Shown here piece after piece: positions 51,394 to 61,855 of a stretch of DNA of 64,000 nucleotides. This DNA comes from Staphylococcus muscae (GTDB taxonomy: Bacteria > Bacillota > Bacilli > Staphylococcales > Staphylococcaceae). The stretch is taken from positions 1,984,001 through 2,048,000 of the forward strand of contig NZ_CP027848.1 of NCBI RefSeq assembly GCF_003019275.1. Direction: 5' to 3'. Made by a program: the position numbers and the translations under genes. The notes under the pieces were generated by a model. The model ran no database searches. It saw only the letters and a program-made list of their open reading frames with translations, and was not told the origin of the DNA. How positions within the stretch are numbered: the stretch's first letter is position 1; each line of letters begins with the position of its first letter.

Positions 51394-52392
51394 CTATTCT
51401 CCTAGCGTTGCTACCATGACAGCTTTAATTGTATGGAGTCTATTTTCTGCTTCTTGAAAGACAACGGATTGATTACTTTCAAATACTTCGTTTGTAACTT
51501 CCATTTCAGTGAGTCCATATTTTTCATAAATTTGTTTGCCGATGATTGATTCCGTATTATGAAATGATGGTAGGCAATGTTCAAAAATAGTATTTGGATT
51601 CTCGGTTTTATTCATTAACGCTTGAGTCACACGATAGGGCTCTAACAATTTGATACGCTTTTCCCAAACTTCTTCAGGTTCTCCCATAGATACCCAAACA
51701 TCTGTATAAATGACATCAGAACCTTTTACACCTTTATCGATATCATCTATTACAAGAATTTTACCACCATTTTTTTCAGCAATATTTTTGCATTGTCTTA
51801 ATCGATCGTCTGTGGGATTTAAAGCTTTAGGACATACAAGGTGAAATGTCATGCCCATAATTGCAGCCCCTTGCATTAATGCATTTGCTACATTGTTACG
51901 TCCGTCGCCAACGTAGGTGAAGTGCATTTGATTGTATGGTTTTTTTAAAACTTCTTTAGCTGTCAAAAAGTCAGCAAGTACTTGTGTAGGGTGATCGTCA
52001 TCTGTTAAACCATTCCATACGGGAACACCAGAATATTTTGCTATGTCTTCCACCACTTGTTGTGAAAAGCCACGATATTCAATGCCATCATACATGCTCC
52101 CCAATACACGAGCGGTGTCTTTGATAGATTCTTTTATGTCCATTTGTGAGCCTGTTGGTCCAAGATAAGTGACATGTGCACCTTGATCATATGCTGCTAT
52201 TTCGAATGCACAGCGTGTACGGGTTGAGTCTTTTTCAAAAATAAGCGCAATATTTTTACCTTTTAATTTTTGTTGCTCTATTCCTGTATATTTTGCATAT
52301 TTCAGCTCTGCAGATAAATCAAGCAAAAATTGTATATCATCTTGTGAGAAGTCTAGTAATGTTAAAAAGTCTTTATTTTTTAAGTGTTTCAT
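51394..52392 (-). CDS. argF: Ornithine carbamoyltransferase
   Basis: This enzyme makes citrulline from ornithine and carbamoyl phosphate. The 332-residue protein has the carbamoyl-phosphate motif [14 protein letters not shown] and the ornithine motif HCLPSFHN. The catabolic ArcB is similar, but placement beside argGH favours the biosynthetic role. It appears to have its own promoter, because a terminator separates it from argH. Confidence 0.9.
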   Translation of the reverse strand: MKHLKNKDFLTLLDFSQDDIQFLLDLSAELKYAKYTGIEQQKLKGKNIALIFEKDSTRTRCAFEIAAYDQGAHVTYLGPTGSQMDIKESIKDTARVLGSMYDGIEYRGFSQQVVEDIAKYSGVPVWNGLTDDDHPTQVLADFLTAKEVLKKPYNQMHFTYVGDGRNNVANALMQGAAIMGMTFHLVCPKALNPTDDRLRQCKNIAEKNGGKILVIDDIDKGVKGSDVIYTDVWVSMGEPEEVWEKRIKLLEPYRVTQALMNKTENPNTIFEHCLPSFHNTESIIGKQIYEKYGLTEMEVTNEVFESNQSVVFQEAENRLHTIKAVMVATLGE

Positions 52393-52420
52393 GGTGTATC
52401 TCCTTTCCTGATGTTACAAT

Positions 52421-52449
52421 ATTATATTTAGAATATTCTGAAATGAGAA
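52421..52449 (-). promoter_or_regulatory. Predicted promoter of argF
   Basis: On the minus strand TTCTCA and a perfect TATAAT are separated by 17 bases, about 30 bases before argF. A/T-rich palindromic sequence nearby could bind an ArgR/AhrC regulator, but no clear box stands out. Confidence 0.45.
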
Positions 52450-52580
52450 GGTATATTTAAATTAAAAAGAAATCTTTATTTCGCTTGGTAAAAAGGGATG
52501 AGGATTTTTTAGGATGATTTATTTTTACCATGTTTATTAATGAGTGTGATGTGTGTCAAATTGAGACTTCAAAAATATAT

Positions 52581-52650
52581 AAAAAGGGGATAAGTATATT
52601 GAATATAAAGAAGCCTTTAGATGTGCTGCTTTATATACTTATCTTATCCC
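52581..52650 (-). terminator. Terminator of the argGH operon
   Basis: GGGATAAG...TATA and TATACTTATC(TTA)TCCC form a long stem. On the minus strand the stem ends in CCCCTTTTT. It lies just after argH and separates it from argF. Confidence 0.7.
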
Positions 52651-52661
52651 TGTTCAATTAA

Positions 52662-54035
52662 TTATAAATGTTGTTTTGCAACTTCGATTTGGTGTTTAAC
52701 CGCATCTTGACCTGTTGCACCATAGCTTTTACGACGTTTAACTGCTTCATCTGGTTGGAGATATGTGTAAATATCTTCATCAATTTCTGGTGCTTGTGCT
52801 TGATAGACATCTAACGGTACATCAAGAAGATATAAATTATTTTGAATAGACCAGAGTACGAGTTTACCAACAATTTCATGTGCGTCTCTGAATGGAATGC
52901 CTTTCATCACGAGGTAGTCAGCTAACTCAGTTGCATTTGAAAAATCTTGTCTGATCGTTGTAGCCAATCTGTCTGTATTGACGGACATACTTGCTACCAT
53001 ACCTTCAAAGATTTTCAATGAACCTTTCAGTGTATGAACAGCATCAAATAGTCCTTCTTTATCTTCTTGCATATCTTTGTTATATGCTAATGGTAAACCT
53101 TTTAGTGTCATGAGCATACTCATCAAATGTCCTGTTGTACGGCCTACTTTACCTCGAATGAGTTCAGCCATGTCTGGGTTTTTCTTCTGTGGCATAATAG
53201 ATGAACCTGTTGAAAACGCATCTGATAGCGTGACAAACTTCGCTTCTTCAGATGACCAAAAAATAATTTCTTCTGCAAAACGTGAAAGGTGGACCATGGT
53301 TAAGCTAATGTTGTGTAATGTTTCTACGATGTAATCACGATCACTAACGGCATCCAAACTATTTTCATAAATACCACCAAACCCAAGTAAGGATTGTGTT
53401 TCATGTCGATCGATTGGATATGTTGTACCACTTAACGCAGCAGCACCCAATGGAGATAAGTCAATACGTTTTAATGCATCTGTAAATCTCGATTTATCAC
53501 GCTCTAACATCCAAAAATAAGTCATGATATGATGTGCAAATGAGATAGGCTGGGCACGTTGTAAATGTGTATAGCCAGGCATAATCGTATCAATATGTTG
53601 TTCTGCTAATGTAACAATTGTTTGTTGGAAAGAAGTGATACCTGTGATGATATTTTGAACTTCTTTTTTTGTATATAAATGCATATCTGTTGCAACTTGA
53701 TCATTACGGCTTCGTCCTGTATGCAATTTACCACCGACAGAGCCAACACGTTGAATGAGTTCATGTTCGATGTTGAGATGGATATCTTCGAGAGACTCTT
53801 GTAAAGGAACTTTGTCGTCATGGATATCTTGTTGAATAACTTTAAGCTCTGAGATGATCGTGGAAGCCTCGTCCTGCGTTAAAATGCCTTGATTTGCGAG
53901 CATTGTAGCATGGGCGATACTTCCTTGAATATCCTCATCTACTAAGTTTTTATCAAAATGGATAGATGCATTAAACGCATCTACCCAATCTTCTGGTTTT
54001 TCTTCAAATCTACCGCCCCATGCTTTTTTACTCAT
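52662..54035 (-). CDS. argH: Argininosuccinate lyase
   Basis: ArgH splits argininosuccinate to arginine and fumarate in the last step of arginine synthesis. The 457-residue protein has the fumarase-superfamily signature [12 protein letters not shown] and the upstream [12 protein letters not shown]. The ATG at 54035 lies 8 nt after GGAGG; the ATG at 54041 is too close. It overlaps argG by 8 bases. Confidence 0.96.
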   Translation of the reverse strand: MSKKAWGGRFEEKPEDWVDAFNASIHFDKNLVDEDIQGSIAHATMLANQGILTQDEASTIISELKVIQQDIHDDKVPLQESLEDIHLNIEHELIQRVGSVGGKLHTGRSRNDQVATDMHLYTKKEVQNIITGITSFQQTIVTLAEQHIDTIMPGYTHLQRAQPISFAHHIMTYFWMLERDKSRFTDALKRIDLSPLGAAALSGTTYPIDRHETQSLLGFGGIYENSLDAVSDRDYIVETLHNISLTMVHLSRFAEEIIFWSSEEAKFVTLSDAFSTGSSIMPQKKNPDMAELIRGKVGRTTGHLMSMLMTLKGLPLAYNKDMQEDKEGLFDAVHTLKGSLKIFEGMVASMSVNTDRLATTIRQDFSNATELADYLVMKGIPFRDAHEIVGKLVLWSIQNNLYLLDVPLDVYQAQAPEIDEDIYTYLQPDEAVKRRKSYGATGQDAVKHQIEVAKQHL

Positions 54036-55230
54036 CTGCATAACCTCCGTGTAACATTGCATTTACTTGTGTTGGTAAACCGAAAATATCGATAAAGCCA
54101 ACAGCTGATTGTTGATTGAATGCATCTTCTTTTGTATAAGTTGCTAATTTTTCATTATAAAGTGTATAGTCTGACTTTCTACCATTAACAACAGCATGGC
54201 CTTTGAAAAGTTTAACTCTGACATCACCCGTTACAAATTTTTGTGTATGATCAATAAATGCTTTTAGGGCATCTGTAAGTGGAGAGAACCATAAACCGTT
54301 ATAGACCATTTCGGATAATTGTTTCTCAACAACTGGTTTAAAATGTGCGACGTCTTTAGAAAGTGTGATTGTTTCTAAACCTTTATGTGCTTTTAAGATC
54401 ACTTCAGCACCAGGTACTTCATAGACTTCTCTTGATTTGATACCTACAAGTCTATTTTCAATGTGGTCAATTCTTCCAATACCATGTTTTCCTGCGACAT
54501 CATTTAAATGTAGAATCATATCATCTAATTCATAAGCCTTACCATCGATGTGTGTAGGTAGCCCTTCAGTGAACGTAATGATTATTTCATCCGCTTCATC
54601 AGGCGTATCTTCTAATTCATTTGTTAAATCATAGGCATCGGCAGGGGGGGCAACGTAAGGGTCTTCTAACACACCACATTCATTGGCACGGCCCCATAAG
54701 TTTTGGTCAATTGAGTATGGAGAATCTTTGCCAACTGGTACTGGAATGTTATGTTTTTTGGCATATTCTAACTCTTCTTCACGGCTCCAACCCCATTCTC
54801 TAACTGGTGCAATTACTTTTAAGCTAGGGTCTAATGCTTTAATTGCTACTTCGAAACGCACTTGGTCATTTCCTTTACCTGTACATCCGTGTGCAATCGC
54901 AACCGCATCTGTTTTATGTGCAATTTCGACGAGTTTTTTTGAAATTAAAGGTCGTGACAATGCAGATACGAGTGGGTACGTCTGTTCATACATTAAGTTA
55001 CCTTTAATGGCATAACCCACGTATTCTTCTGCAAATTCTTTCGTTGCATCAATGATGTGAGACTCAATGGCCCCCATATCTAAAGCTTTTTGATATACAA
55101 CGTCTAAATCTTTTCCTTCACCAACGTCTAGGCAACATGCAACAACATCGTATCCTTGTTCAATCAGCCATTGCACGGCCACACTTGTATCTAAACCACC
55201 TGAATATGCTAATACTACCTTCTGTTTCAT
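54028..55230 (-). CDS. argG: Argininosuccinate synthase
   Basis: ArgG joins citrulline and aspartate using ATP. The 400-residue protein has the ATP-pyrophosphatase loop [12 protein letters not shown] at the N-terminus and the citrulline/aspartate segment [22 protein letters not shown] precedes the ATG at 55230; the frame reaching 55320 lacks a site. It is the first gene of argGH. An A/T-rich partial palindrome at about 55290-55320 could be an arginine-repressor site, but this is weak. Confidence 0.96.
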   Translation of the reverse strand: MKQKVVLAYSGGLDTSVAVQWLIEQGYDVVACCLDVGEGKDLDVVYQKALDMGAIESHIIDATKEFAEEYVGYAIKGNLMYEQTYPLVSALSRPLISKKLVEIAHKTDAVAIAHGCTGKGNDQVRFEVAIKALDPSLKVIAPVREWGWSREEELEYAKKHNIPVPVGKDSPYSIDQNLWGRANECGVLEDPYVAPPADAYDLTNELEDTPDEADEIIITFTEGLPTHIDGKAYELDDMILHLNDVAGKHGIGRIDHIENRLVGIKSREVYEVPGAEVILKAHKGLETITLSKDVAHFKPVVEKQLSEMVYNGLWFSPLTDALKAFIDHTQKFVTGDVRVKLFKGHAVVNGRKSDYTLYNEKLATYTKEDAFNQQSAVGFIDIFGLPTQVNAMLHGGYADE

Positions 55231-55357
55231 AAAACTGTCACCTCGTGTTTTAATGTTTTTGCTTAATATGTATACTAACACGCAATGAGTTATTATGCAA
55301 GTATTTAAATAAATATACATAATTGATTTGTATTATTTTTCGAACTATTCACCTTAA

Positions 55358-55386
55358 TTGAATTTCACAATATATGTTAGTAAAAT
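55358..55386 (+). promoter_or_regulatory. Predicted promoter of pgi
   Basis: TTGAAT and TAAAAT are separated by 17 bases, about 35 bases before the pgi start codon. Confidence 0.6.
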
Positions 55387-55421
55387 AAAGATGAGTTCAG
55401 TTAAATTAGGAGGCAAAGTGC

Positions 55422-56753
55422 ATGACACATATCCAGTTTGATTACAAAAAGGCACTACAATTTTTCGGGCAGCATGAATTAGAACAACAGCAAGATCAAG
55501 TGAAGCTGATTCATCGCACAATCCATGAAGGAACAGGCGCTGGCAATGATTTTTTAGGATGGGTTGATTTACCGGTTGACTATGATAAAGAAGAATTTGA
55601 TCGCATTTTAAAAGCGGCAGAAGAGATTAAGTCACATTCAGATGTACTCGTTGTCATTGGTATTGGTGGCTCATATTTAGGTGCACGTTCAGCGATTGAA
55701 ATGTTGACACCCGCATTTAAAAAGAATAATGATTTACCAGAAATTGTTTTTGCAGGTCATCATCTTTCTTCATCTTATACACAAGAATTAATTGATTATT
55801 TAGAGGGCAAAGATTTCTCTGTGAATGTTATTTCAAAATCAGGAACAACGACAGAACCAGCTGTGGCCTTCCGTTTATTTAAACAATTATTAGAAGAAAA
55901 ATATGGTAAAGAAGAAGCGGTAAAACGTATTTTTGCGACAACAGATAAAGAAAAAGGTGCTTTAAAACAACTTGCGACAAATGAAGGTTATGCATCATTC
56001 GTAGTACCTGATGATGTCGGTGGACGTTTCTCTGTATTAACAGCAGTAGGTCTATTACCAATTGCAGTCGCTGGTATTGATATTCAAGCTATGATGTCAG
56101 GTGCAGCAAAAGCGCGTGAAGAATTGTCATCAGATGATTTATCACAAAACATTGCTTATCAATATGCATCAATTCGTAATGTGTTATACAACAAAGGTTA
56201 TACAACTGAAATGTTAATTAACTACGAGCCATCATTACAATATTTCAATGAATGGTGGAAACAACTGTTTGGTGAGTCAGAAGGTAAAGACTTGAAAGGT
56301 ATCTATCCATCAAGTGCAAACTTTACAACAGACTTACATTCATTAGGTCAATACGTTCAAGAAGGACGTCGTTTCCTATTTGAAACAGTTTTAAAAGTCG
56401 ATACACCAAAGCATAATATTACAATTGAAGAAGACGCAGACGATTTAGATGGTCTTAACTATTTAGCTGGTAAAACAGTTGATGAAGTGAATACCAAAGC
56501 ATTTGAAGGAACGTTATTAGCGCATACAGATGGTGGCGTACCGAACTTGGTTATTACATTACCAAAATTGGATGCTGAAACATACGGCTATCTGGTTTAC
56601 TTCTTTGAATTGGCTGTTGCGATGAGCGGTTACCAATTAGGTGTGAATCCATTCAACCAACCTGGTGTAGAAGCATATAAACAAAATATGTTTGCATTGC
56701 TTGGTAAACCAGGCTTTGAAGATAAGAAAAAAGATTTAGAAGCACGTTTATAA
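55422..56753 (+). CDS. pgi: Glucose-6-phosphate isomerase
   Basis: Pgi interconverts glucose-6-phosphate and fructose-6-phosphate in glycolysis. The 443-residue protein has the substrate motifs [32 protein letters not shown] and the PGI signature [17 protein letters not shown] second signature, [17 protein letters not shown], lies near the C-terminus. AGGAGG precedes the ATG. It is transcribed alone and is followed by the toxin-antitoxin region. Confidence 0.97.
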   Translation: MTHIQFDYKKALQFFGQHELEQQQDQVKLIHRTIHEGTGAGNDFLGWVDLPVDYDKEEFDRILKAAEEIKSHSDVLVVIGIGGSYLGARSAIEMLTPAFKKNNDLPEIVFAGHHLSSSYTQELIDYLEGKDFSVNVISKSGTTTEPAVAFRLFKQLLEEKYGKEEAVKRIFATTDKEKGALKQLATNEGYASFVVPDDVGGRFSVLTAVGLLPIAVAGIDIQAMMSGAAKAREELSSDDLSQNIAYQYASIRNVLYNKGYTTEMLINYEPSLQYFNEWWKQLFGESEGKDLKGIYPSSANFTTDLHSLGQYVQEGRRFLFETVLKVDTPKHNITIEEDADDLDGLNYLAGKTVDEVNTKAFEGTLLAHTDGGVPNLVITLPKLDAETYGYLVYFFELAVAMSGYQLGVNPFNQPGVEAYKQNMFALLGKPGFEDKKKDLEARL

Positions 56754-56799
56754 TTGTATAAAAAATTTATAAGCAGTAGGAGATAGTCAATTCTATTGA

Positions 56800-56916
56800 T
56801 ATAGAACATAATGATATCTGTACAAAAACTCTCACAGTCGGTGGGGGTTTTTGTGTTATCATATGCATTTGAATTTATCATACAATCCATGTGTAATGAT
56901 ACTAGTGAGTTCTGGG
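56800..56916. pseudogene. Decayed twin of the type I toxin-antitoxin module
   Basis: On the minus strand 56859-56916 aligns without gaps to the last 58 bases of the intact toxin gene at 57135, ending in the same KFKCI and stop. The toxin frame has no start codon or ribosome site upstream, so the toxin is dead. A degenerate terminator stem (56823-56853) and the antitoxin-type block ATGATATCTGTAC (56811-56823) are kept. The matching promoter positions are degraded. Confidence 0.75.
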
Positions 56917-57028
56917 TAAATAAAATTGGGAGCGAAAAGCCCTTTTTTTGTTCAGTATTTAACGGTTTTTCAGGATACAAACTCCTTGTATTTCAGCTAT
57001 TTTTAACTAAATATAAGTTATGAATGGT

Positions 57029-57057
57029 TTGATAAATAGTAGAAGTTAGAATATTAT
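57029..57057 (+). promoter_or_regulatory. Predicted promoter of the antitoxin RNA
   Basis: TTGATA and TATTAT are separated by exactly 17 bases. The start would be near 57064, giving an RNA of about 62 nt that ends at the terminator at 57087-57125. Confidence 0.65.
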
Positions 57058-57063
57058 ATTGAT

Positions 57064-57126
57064 ATAGAACACAACTACATCTGTACAAAAACCCCCACAG
57101 CCGTCTAAAGCAATGTGGGGGTTTTC
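57064..57126 (+). ncRNA. Predicted type I antitoxin RNA
   Basis: This short RNA would run from the predicted start to the bidirectional terminator, about the size of Fst RNAII. It contains ACAACTACATCTGTAC (57071-57086). That closely matches the plus-strand sequence ACAACCATCATCTGTAC at 57220-57236, whose complement carries the toxin start codons. It can therefore pair with the toxin mRNA at the start region, and at the shared 3' end. Expression is inferred, not seen. Confidence 0.7.
57087..57125. terminator. Bidirectional terminator of the toxin-antitoxin module
   Basis: AAAACCCCCACA pairs with TGTGGGGGTTTT. A runs and T runs on both sides allow termination in both directions, which fits convergent toxin and antitoxin transcripts. 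Confidence 0.9.
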
Positions 57127-57134
57127 TTGTGCTA

Positions 57135-57230
57135 TCATATGCATTTGAATTTATCATACAAATAATTTGCAATGATACCAGTAATGACTGGGCAAATGAT
57201 AGTTGTTGTTACTACAAATACAACCATCAT
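57135..57230 (-). CDS. Fst/PepA1-like type I toxin peptide
   Basis: The frame encodes 31 residues: two Met, a hydrophobic stretch of about 20 residues, then a charged tail (MMVVFVVTTTIICPVITG then IIANYLYDKFKCI). The PVI(S/T)G motif within one membrane segment and the polar tail are hallmarks of the Fst/PepA1 toxin family. A perfect AAAGGAGGTG lies 9 nt before the first ATG. Such peptides damage the membrane when their antitoxin RNA is lost. A TATATT near 57267-57272 on the minus strand may be the -10 element. Confidence 0.85.
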   Translation of the reverse strand: MMVVFVVTTTIICPVITGIIANYLYDKFKCI

Positions 57231-57653
57231 CTGTACGCACCTCCTTTCAAGTGGAAGTGTTATTTTAATATAACGTATAGTCATATATTTGGAAGTGGTT
57301 AATTTACAGTTTCAACTATATTTATTGCATACTTATTTAAGTGTTTTTACAGAATGTTCATTGCTTTTCATACATTTTTAAACAATTTCTATCAAATAAT
57401 TAGATATTAAAAATGGTGGAAGAAACACTGTGAATTATTGAAATATAGTAATGGGATGTAGTTTAGTGTGTGTTTTGCTGTCACTGTTTTGAAATGTGTG
57501 TGATATAGAAAACATTAACCCTTTGATTTAGTTATATGATATGATGAAAAGTACAGTTCAGACGAATTAATAAAGGCGTATCAATGATGTAGAATGAGAT
57601 AGCTTATTTTTACATCTTGCGTCAGATATTTTTATCTTTAAGAGGTGTCAATA

Positions 57654-58232
57654 GTGAAAAAAGAAACGATAGAATGGATTATTTCGATAGGACTAGCCCT
57701 CCTTATCGTTGGATTACTCTATACATTTGTAATTAAACCATATAACGTACAAGGGGATTCAATGCATCCTACATTAAAAGACGGAGACCGTTTAATTGTG
57801 AATAAAATTGGTAAGACGTTAGGTCATCTGGATAATGGGAATGTTATTGTATTCCATGCTGACGAATCAGCAGACTATGTAAAACGTATTATCGGAAAAC
57901 CCGGTGATCATGTAGAATACAAAAACGATCAATTGTATTTAAATGGTAAGAAAGTACATGAACCTTATCTTGACTATAACTTAAAACATAAGTCATACGA
58001 TGAAATTACTGGACCTGTTAACTCTCAAGATTTACAAGGGAGCAATGGAAAATATCAAATACCAAAAGATAAATATTTGGTGTTAGGGGATAATCGTGAA
58101 GTTAGCAAAGATAGTCGTACGATTGGCTTGATTGATAAAGACCAAATCGTCGGTAAGGTTTCATTAAGATATTGGCCGGTAAGTGAATTCAAAGTCAACT
58201 TCAACCCAGATCATACAGAAGAAACACCATAA
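57654..58232 (+). CDS. spsB: Signal peptidase I
   Basis: SpsB cleaves signal peptides from secreted proteins on the outer face of the membrane. The 192-residue protein has one N-terminal membrane segment. The catalytic Ser36 is in GDSMHPTLKDGDRL and Lys77 in DYVKRIIGKPGD, at the same positions as in S. aureus SpsB. A further family motif, LGDNREVSKDSR, lies near residue 145. The GTG at 57654 lies 8 nt after AGAGG; the GTG at 57645 overlaps that site. No inactive SpsA paralogue precedes it. Confidence 0.96.
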   Translation: MKKETIEWIISIGLALLIVGLLYTFVIKPYNVQGDSMHPTLKDGDRLIVNKIGKTLGHLDNGNVIVFHADESADYVKRIIGKPGDHVEYKNDQLYLNGKKVHEPYLDYNLKHKSYDEITGPVNSQDLQGSNGKYQIPKDKYLVLGDNREVSKDSRTIGLIDKDQIVGKVSLRYWPVSEFKVNFNPDHTEETP

Positions 58233-58242
58233 TATGAATATC

Positions 58243-58282
58243 AGTCTAGTGAGTAGTAGATGCTACTTGCTAGACTTTTTTT
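58243..58282 (+). terminator. Terminator after spsB
   Basis: AGTCTAGTGAGTAG pairs, with a few mismatches, with CTACTTGCTAGACT and seven T follow. Confidence 0.85.
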
Positions 58283-58384
58283 GACAGTTTATTTCAGCAC
58301 AATAAATATAAATAAAACATTTTAGTTATTTTTATGAAGCATATATAATGGAAATAACGCTATTCAACAGTGAGGGGGAGTTGT

Positions 58385-61300
58385 ATGTTTCGCGCTTATA
58401 TAGGAAAAGCAGGCACTGGTAAGAGTACAGCGATGATGAATGAGATTAAACATAAGATACAAGAAGCACCTTTAGGAGATCCGATTGTCGTTGTAACACC
58501 GATGCAAGGAACGTATTTATATGAACAAGCTTTTGTCAGTGATTCATCATTACAAGGTAGTTTGCGAGCGGAAGTGCTACACTTCGACAGGCTCAGTCAT
58601 CGTGTGTTTCAAGAAGTAGGGGGTGTACATGAAACACGTCTATCAACTTCATCAATTGAAATGATGATTTATCATATTTTAGAAGATGTTCGCACAAAGC
58701 TGAAGCTGTATCAATCACAAGTGAAGTATTTAGGGTTTAGTACAAAAGTACGTGAACAAATTCAAGATTTTGAAAAATATGCAGTGACACCAGAAGTGGT
58801 TGTGAACAGTGCAAAAAACACACAATTATCTAAAAGAACACAAGATAAGTTACATGATATGGGATTGGTTTATGAAACTTTGCAAGCACGTATGGGCTCT
58901 GATTATCTAACGGGAGAAGGTTTGATGCAGCGCTTCATATCGGTGATTCCGAAGTCTGAGTGGCTCTGTAAAGCAGATATATATATCGATGGGTTTCACA
59001 ACTTTTCGACACAAGAATATCAAGTGATAGAAGTACTCGTACAACATGCGAAATCCGTTACAGTCTTGCTAACAACAAATGGAGATATGGATCCATTAAG
59101 TATGTTTCGTAAGCCGTCGGAATCACTCACACATCTTCACGAAATTGCAGAAAATCTAAATGAAACGTTAGAGATTAAACATTTTAATGATGTGTATCGT
59201 TTTAAACAGATAAGTATAAAAGTGTTAGCATCAGAGTTCGATGCTTTACAACCAACACCGACACAGTCGGATGATGGTGCAGTGAGAATATTCGAAGCGA
59301 CATCAACACGTGAAGAAGTGAATGAAGTTGCACGACAAATTTTGGCAGATGTCAGAGATAATCGATATCGGTATCATGATATTGCTGTTTTATATCGTGA
59401 TCCACATTACGCATATTTATTAGAATCAATTTTTGCACAGTACGATATTCCATATAACATAGATGTGAAGCGTTCAATGGCACATCATCCGATTATGGAA
59501 ATGTTTGTTAGTATGATTGAATCTTTAAAAACAGGCTGGAAATTTGAACCGATGATGCGCTTGTTTAAAACAAATGTACTCACACAAAACATTGAAAACA
59601 GTCGTTACTTAATAGATTTACTGGAAAACTATGCGCTGGAACGTGGGATTCAGGGGGCAAATTGGTTTGACGACAGCAAATTCCAACTTGATAGCTTTAA
59701 AAAAATGGGGATTAAACGTCATCGTACACGAACTGAAGACGAAGAAGAAACATTTCGACGTGTCATATCTATGAAGGATTCGGTGTTACAAAAGCTTGAA
59801 CGATTAGGAAACAAGCTAAAAGAAGGCAAACATGCAGTTGATTATGCGACAGCGTTATATGGAGTGTTGGAATCATTTGAACTACCGTCTCAACTTATGA
59901 GTTACCGCGATGCATTAGAATCGAATGAGAAACATGAAAAAGCGGAAGAATTAGACCAAATCTGGAAAGGATTTATTCGCATATTAGATGAAATTGTTTC
60001 AGTGTTTGGACAAAAAGAAATGACCTATACACATTTTCTAGAATTACTAGATGTTGGTTTAAAAGGTTTAGAATTTTCAATGATTCCACAAACAATGGAT
60101 CAAGTGACAATTGGTTCTATGGATTTAGCAAAAGTTGATAATAAATGTCATGTTTATTTAATCGGTATGAATGATGGTGTGCTACCACAACCTATCAGTG
60201 GAAAGAGCTTGATGTCTGATGAAGAGAAAAAGCAATTCGAAGCACATACAGGTATGCAGTTAAGCCCAACAGCAGATATTTTACAAATGGATGAAGCCTT
60301 TGTTGGATATTTTGCAATGACACGTGCGTGTGAACGATTGACGATGACATATAGTTTAATGGATAGTAGTGGATCAGAAAAAGAAGGCAGTCCTTATTTA
60401 AATGATGTAAAAAATATTTTACCATCAGTAGAAATTCAAAATATTGCACAACGCAACGGAGAAGAAGCAATGCGCCGTATCGTTCATCCACACCAAACGA
60501 AAGTTCATTTATTTGAATCACTCCGCACGTGGATAGATGGGCAACCGGTTTCAGACACATGGTTTACAGCATATGAAGTAATGTCAAAAGTCCCGTCGTT
60601 GCAGACAGGCATGACACACTTAACGACAGCGCTAGATTATCGTAATGAAACGATGCAATTAGATCAAGATTTAACATTTGCATTGTATGGAAAAACAATT
60701 AACGCAAGTGTGTCACGTTTTGAAGGTTACAACAATTGTCCGTTTAAACACTATGTATCACACGGCTTGAAATTGAATGAGCGCACAAAGTATGAGTTGC
60801 AGAATTTTGAACTTGGAACGATATTCCATGATGTTTTACGATATATTGCAGAACAAATTGAGGGTAGTTTCCAAACATTAACATCCGACGAGATTCAAAA
60901 TTTAACAAAACAAGCGCTAAATGAATATTTACCAAAAGTACAGTTTAATCTTCTAAATGCTACGTCATACTATCAGTATCTATCACAACGGATTGGTGAA
61001 ATTGTTCAAACAACACTTGAAGCTTTACGTTATCAAGCAGAGTATTCCAAGTTCCGGCCGATTGCATTTGAAAAATCTTTTCGAAAGAAGCCACACTCTG
61101 ATGAAGAGTTAATTGCGTCAACTCTGACAACAACACAAGGCGTGCCGATTAATATACGTGGGCAAATCGATCGAATTGATGCTTACCATAATCATGGTAA
61201 AAGTTTCATTAATATTATTGATTATAAATCTTCTGAATCAAGTTCAGAGCTGGACTTGGTAAAAGTGTATTACGGATTACAAATGCAAATGATGACATAT

Positions 61301-61855
61301 ATGGATATTGCATTACAAAATAAAGTGCGCTTAGGATTGAAAGATGATGTAAAACCGGGTGGCTTTTTATATATGCATGTGCATAAATTCAAAGATAAGA
61401 AACGGGCATGGGATAAAGTAAATCCAGACGATTATGAAGCTAAATTTTTGAAATCATATAAACTGAATGGTTTCTTAAATAGTGATCCAGATGTGATAGA
61501 AGGCTATGACCGTCGCTTAGAAAACGGAGTAGGTTCAGATATTGTTCCCGTAGCACTCACTAAAAAAGGTGATTTTAATAAAAGAGACAGCAAAGTTATC
61601 GATGAAGAAATGATATACAAACTGATAGAGCGAAACAAAGAAAACTTTGTGTATACTGCTTCACAAATTATGGATGGGCATACTGAAGTAGCCCCGTTGA
61701 AGTATAAAGATGTTCTACCATGCAGTTATTGTCAATACAAATCAGTATGTCATGTGGATAGCTTGATTGATAGTGCGAAATATCGTCAAGTGGATGAAAA
61801 GATTAAACCATTAGATATTCTTGCGTCAAGTGAGGAAGGGGAGGAGACACGATGA
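58385..61855 (+). CDS. addB: ATP-dependent helicase/deoxyribonuclease subunit B
   Basis: AddB (RexB) is the second subunit of the AddAB complex, which resects double-strand breaks for recombination and degrades foreign DNA. The 1156-residue protein has a Walker A motif at the N-terminus (GKAGTGKST). A RecB-type nuclease domain lies near the C-terminus ([16 protein letters not shown]). The Fe-S cysteines are in YNNCPFKHY and the C-terminal [19 protein letters not shown] precedes the ATG. It overlaps addA by 4 bases. Confidence 0.97.
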   Translation: MFRAYIGKAGTGKSTAMMNEIKHKIQEAPLGDPIVVVTPMQGTYLYEQAFVSDSSLQGSLRAEVLHFDRLSHRVFQEVGGVHETRLSTSSIEMMIYHILEDVRTKLKLYQSQVKYLGFSTKVREQIQDFEKYAVTPEVVVNSAKNTQLSKRTQDKLHDMGLVYETLQARMGSDYLTGEGLMQRFISVIPKSEWLCKADIYIDGFHNFSTQEYQVIEVLVQHAKSVTVLLTTNGDMDPLSMFRKPSESLTHLHEIAENLNETLEIKHFNDVYRFKQISIKVLASEFDALQPTPTQSDDGAVRIFEATSTREEVNEVARQILADVRDNRYRYHDIAVLYRDPHYAYLLESIFAQYDIPYNIDVKRSMAHHPIMEMFVSMIESLKTGWKFEPMMRLFKTNVLTQNIENSRYLIDLLENYALERGIQGANWFDDSKFQLDSFKKMGIKRHRTRTEDEEETFRRVISMKDSVLQKLERLGNKLKEGKHAVDYATALYGVLESFELPSQLMSYRDALESNEKHEKAEELDQIWKGFIRILDEIVSVFGQKEMTYTHFLELLDVGLKGLEFSMIPQTMDQVTIGSMDLAKVDNKCHVYLIGMNDGVLPQPISGKSLMSDEEKKQFEAHTGMQLSPTADILQMDEAFVGYFAMTRACERLTMTYSLMDSSGSEKEGSPYLNDVKNILPSVEIQNIAQRNGEEAMRRIVHPHQTKVHLFESLRTWIDGQPVSDTWFTAYEVMSKVPSLQTGMTHLTTALDYRNETMQLDQDLTFALYGKTINASVSRFEGYNNCPFKHYVSHGLKLNERTKYELQNFELGTIFHDVLRYIAEQIEGSFQTLTSDEIQNLTKQALNEYLPKVQFNLLNATSYYQYLSQRIGEIVQTTLEALRYQAEYSKFRPIAFEKSFRKKPHSDEELIASTLTTTQGVPINIRGQIDRIDAYHNHGKSFINIIDYKSSESSSELDLVKVYYGLQMQMMTYMDIALQNKVRLGLKDDVKPGGFLYMHVHKFKDKKRAWDKVNPDDYEAKFLKSYKLNGFLNSDPDVIEGYDRRLENGVGSDIVPVALTKKGDFNKRDSKVIDEEMIYKLIERNKENFVYTASQIMDGHTEVAPLKYKDVLPCSYCQYKSVCHVDSLIDSAKYRQVDEKIKPLDILASSEEGEETR

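Noticed and set aside
56811..57023. A 70-codon plus-strand frame in the pgi-spsB gap
   Set aside because: It runs through the decayed toxin copy and terminator stem, has no ribosome binding site, and its sequence is explained by the duplicated toxin-antitoxin module.
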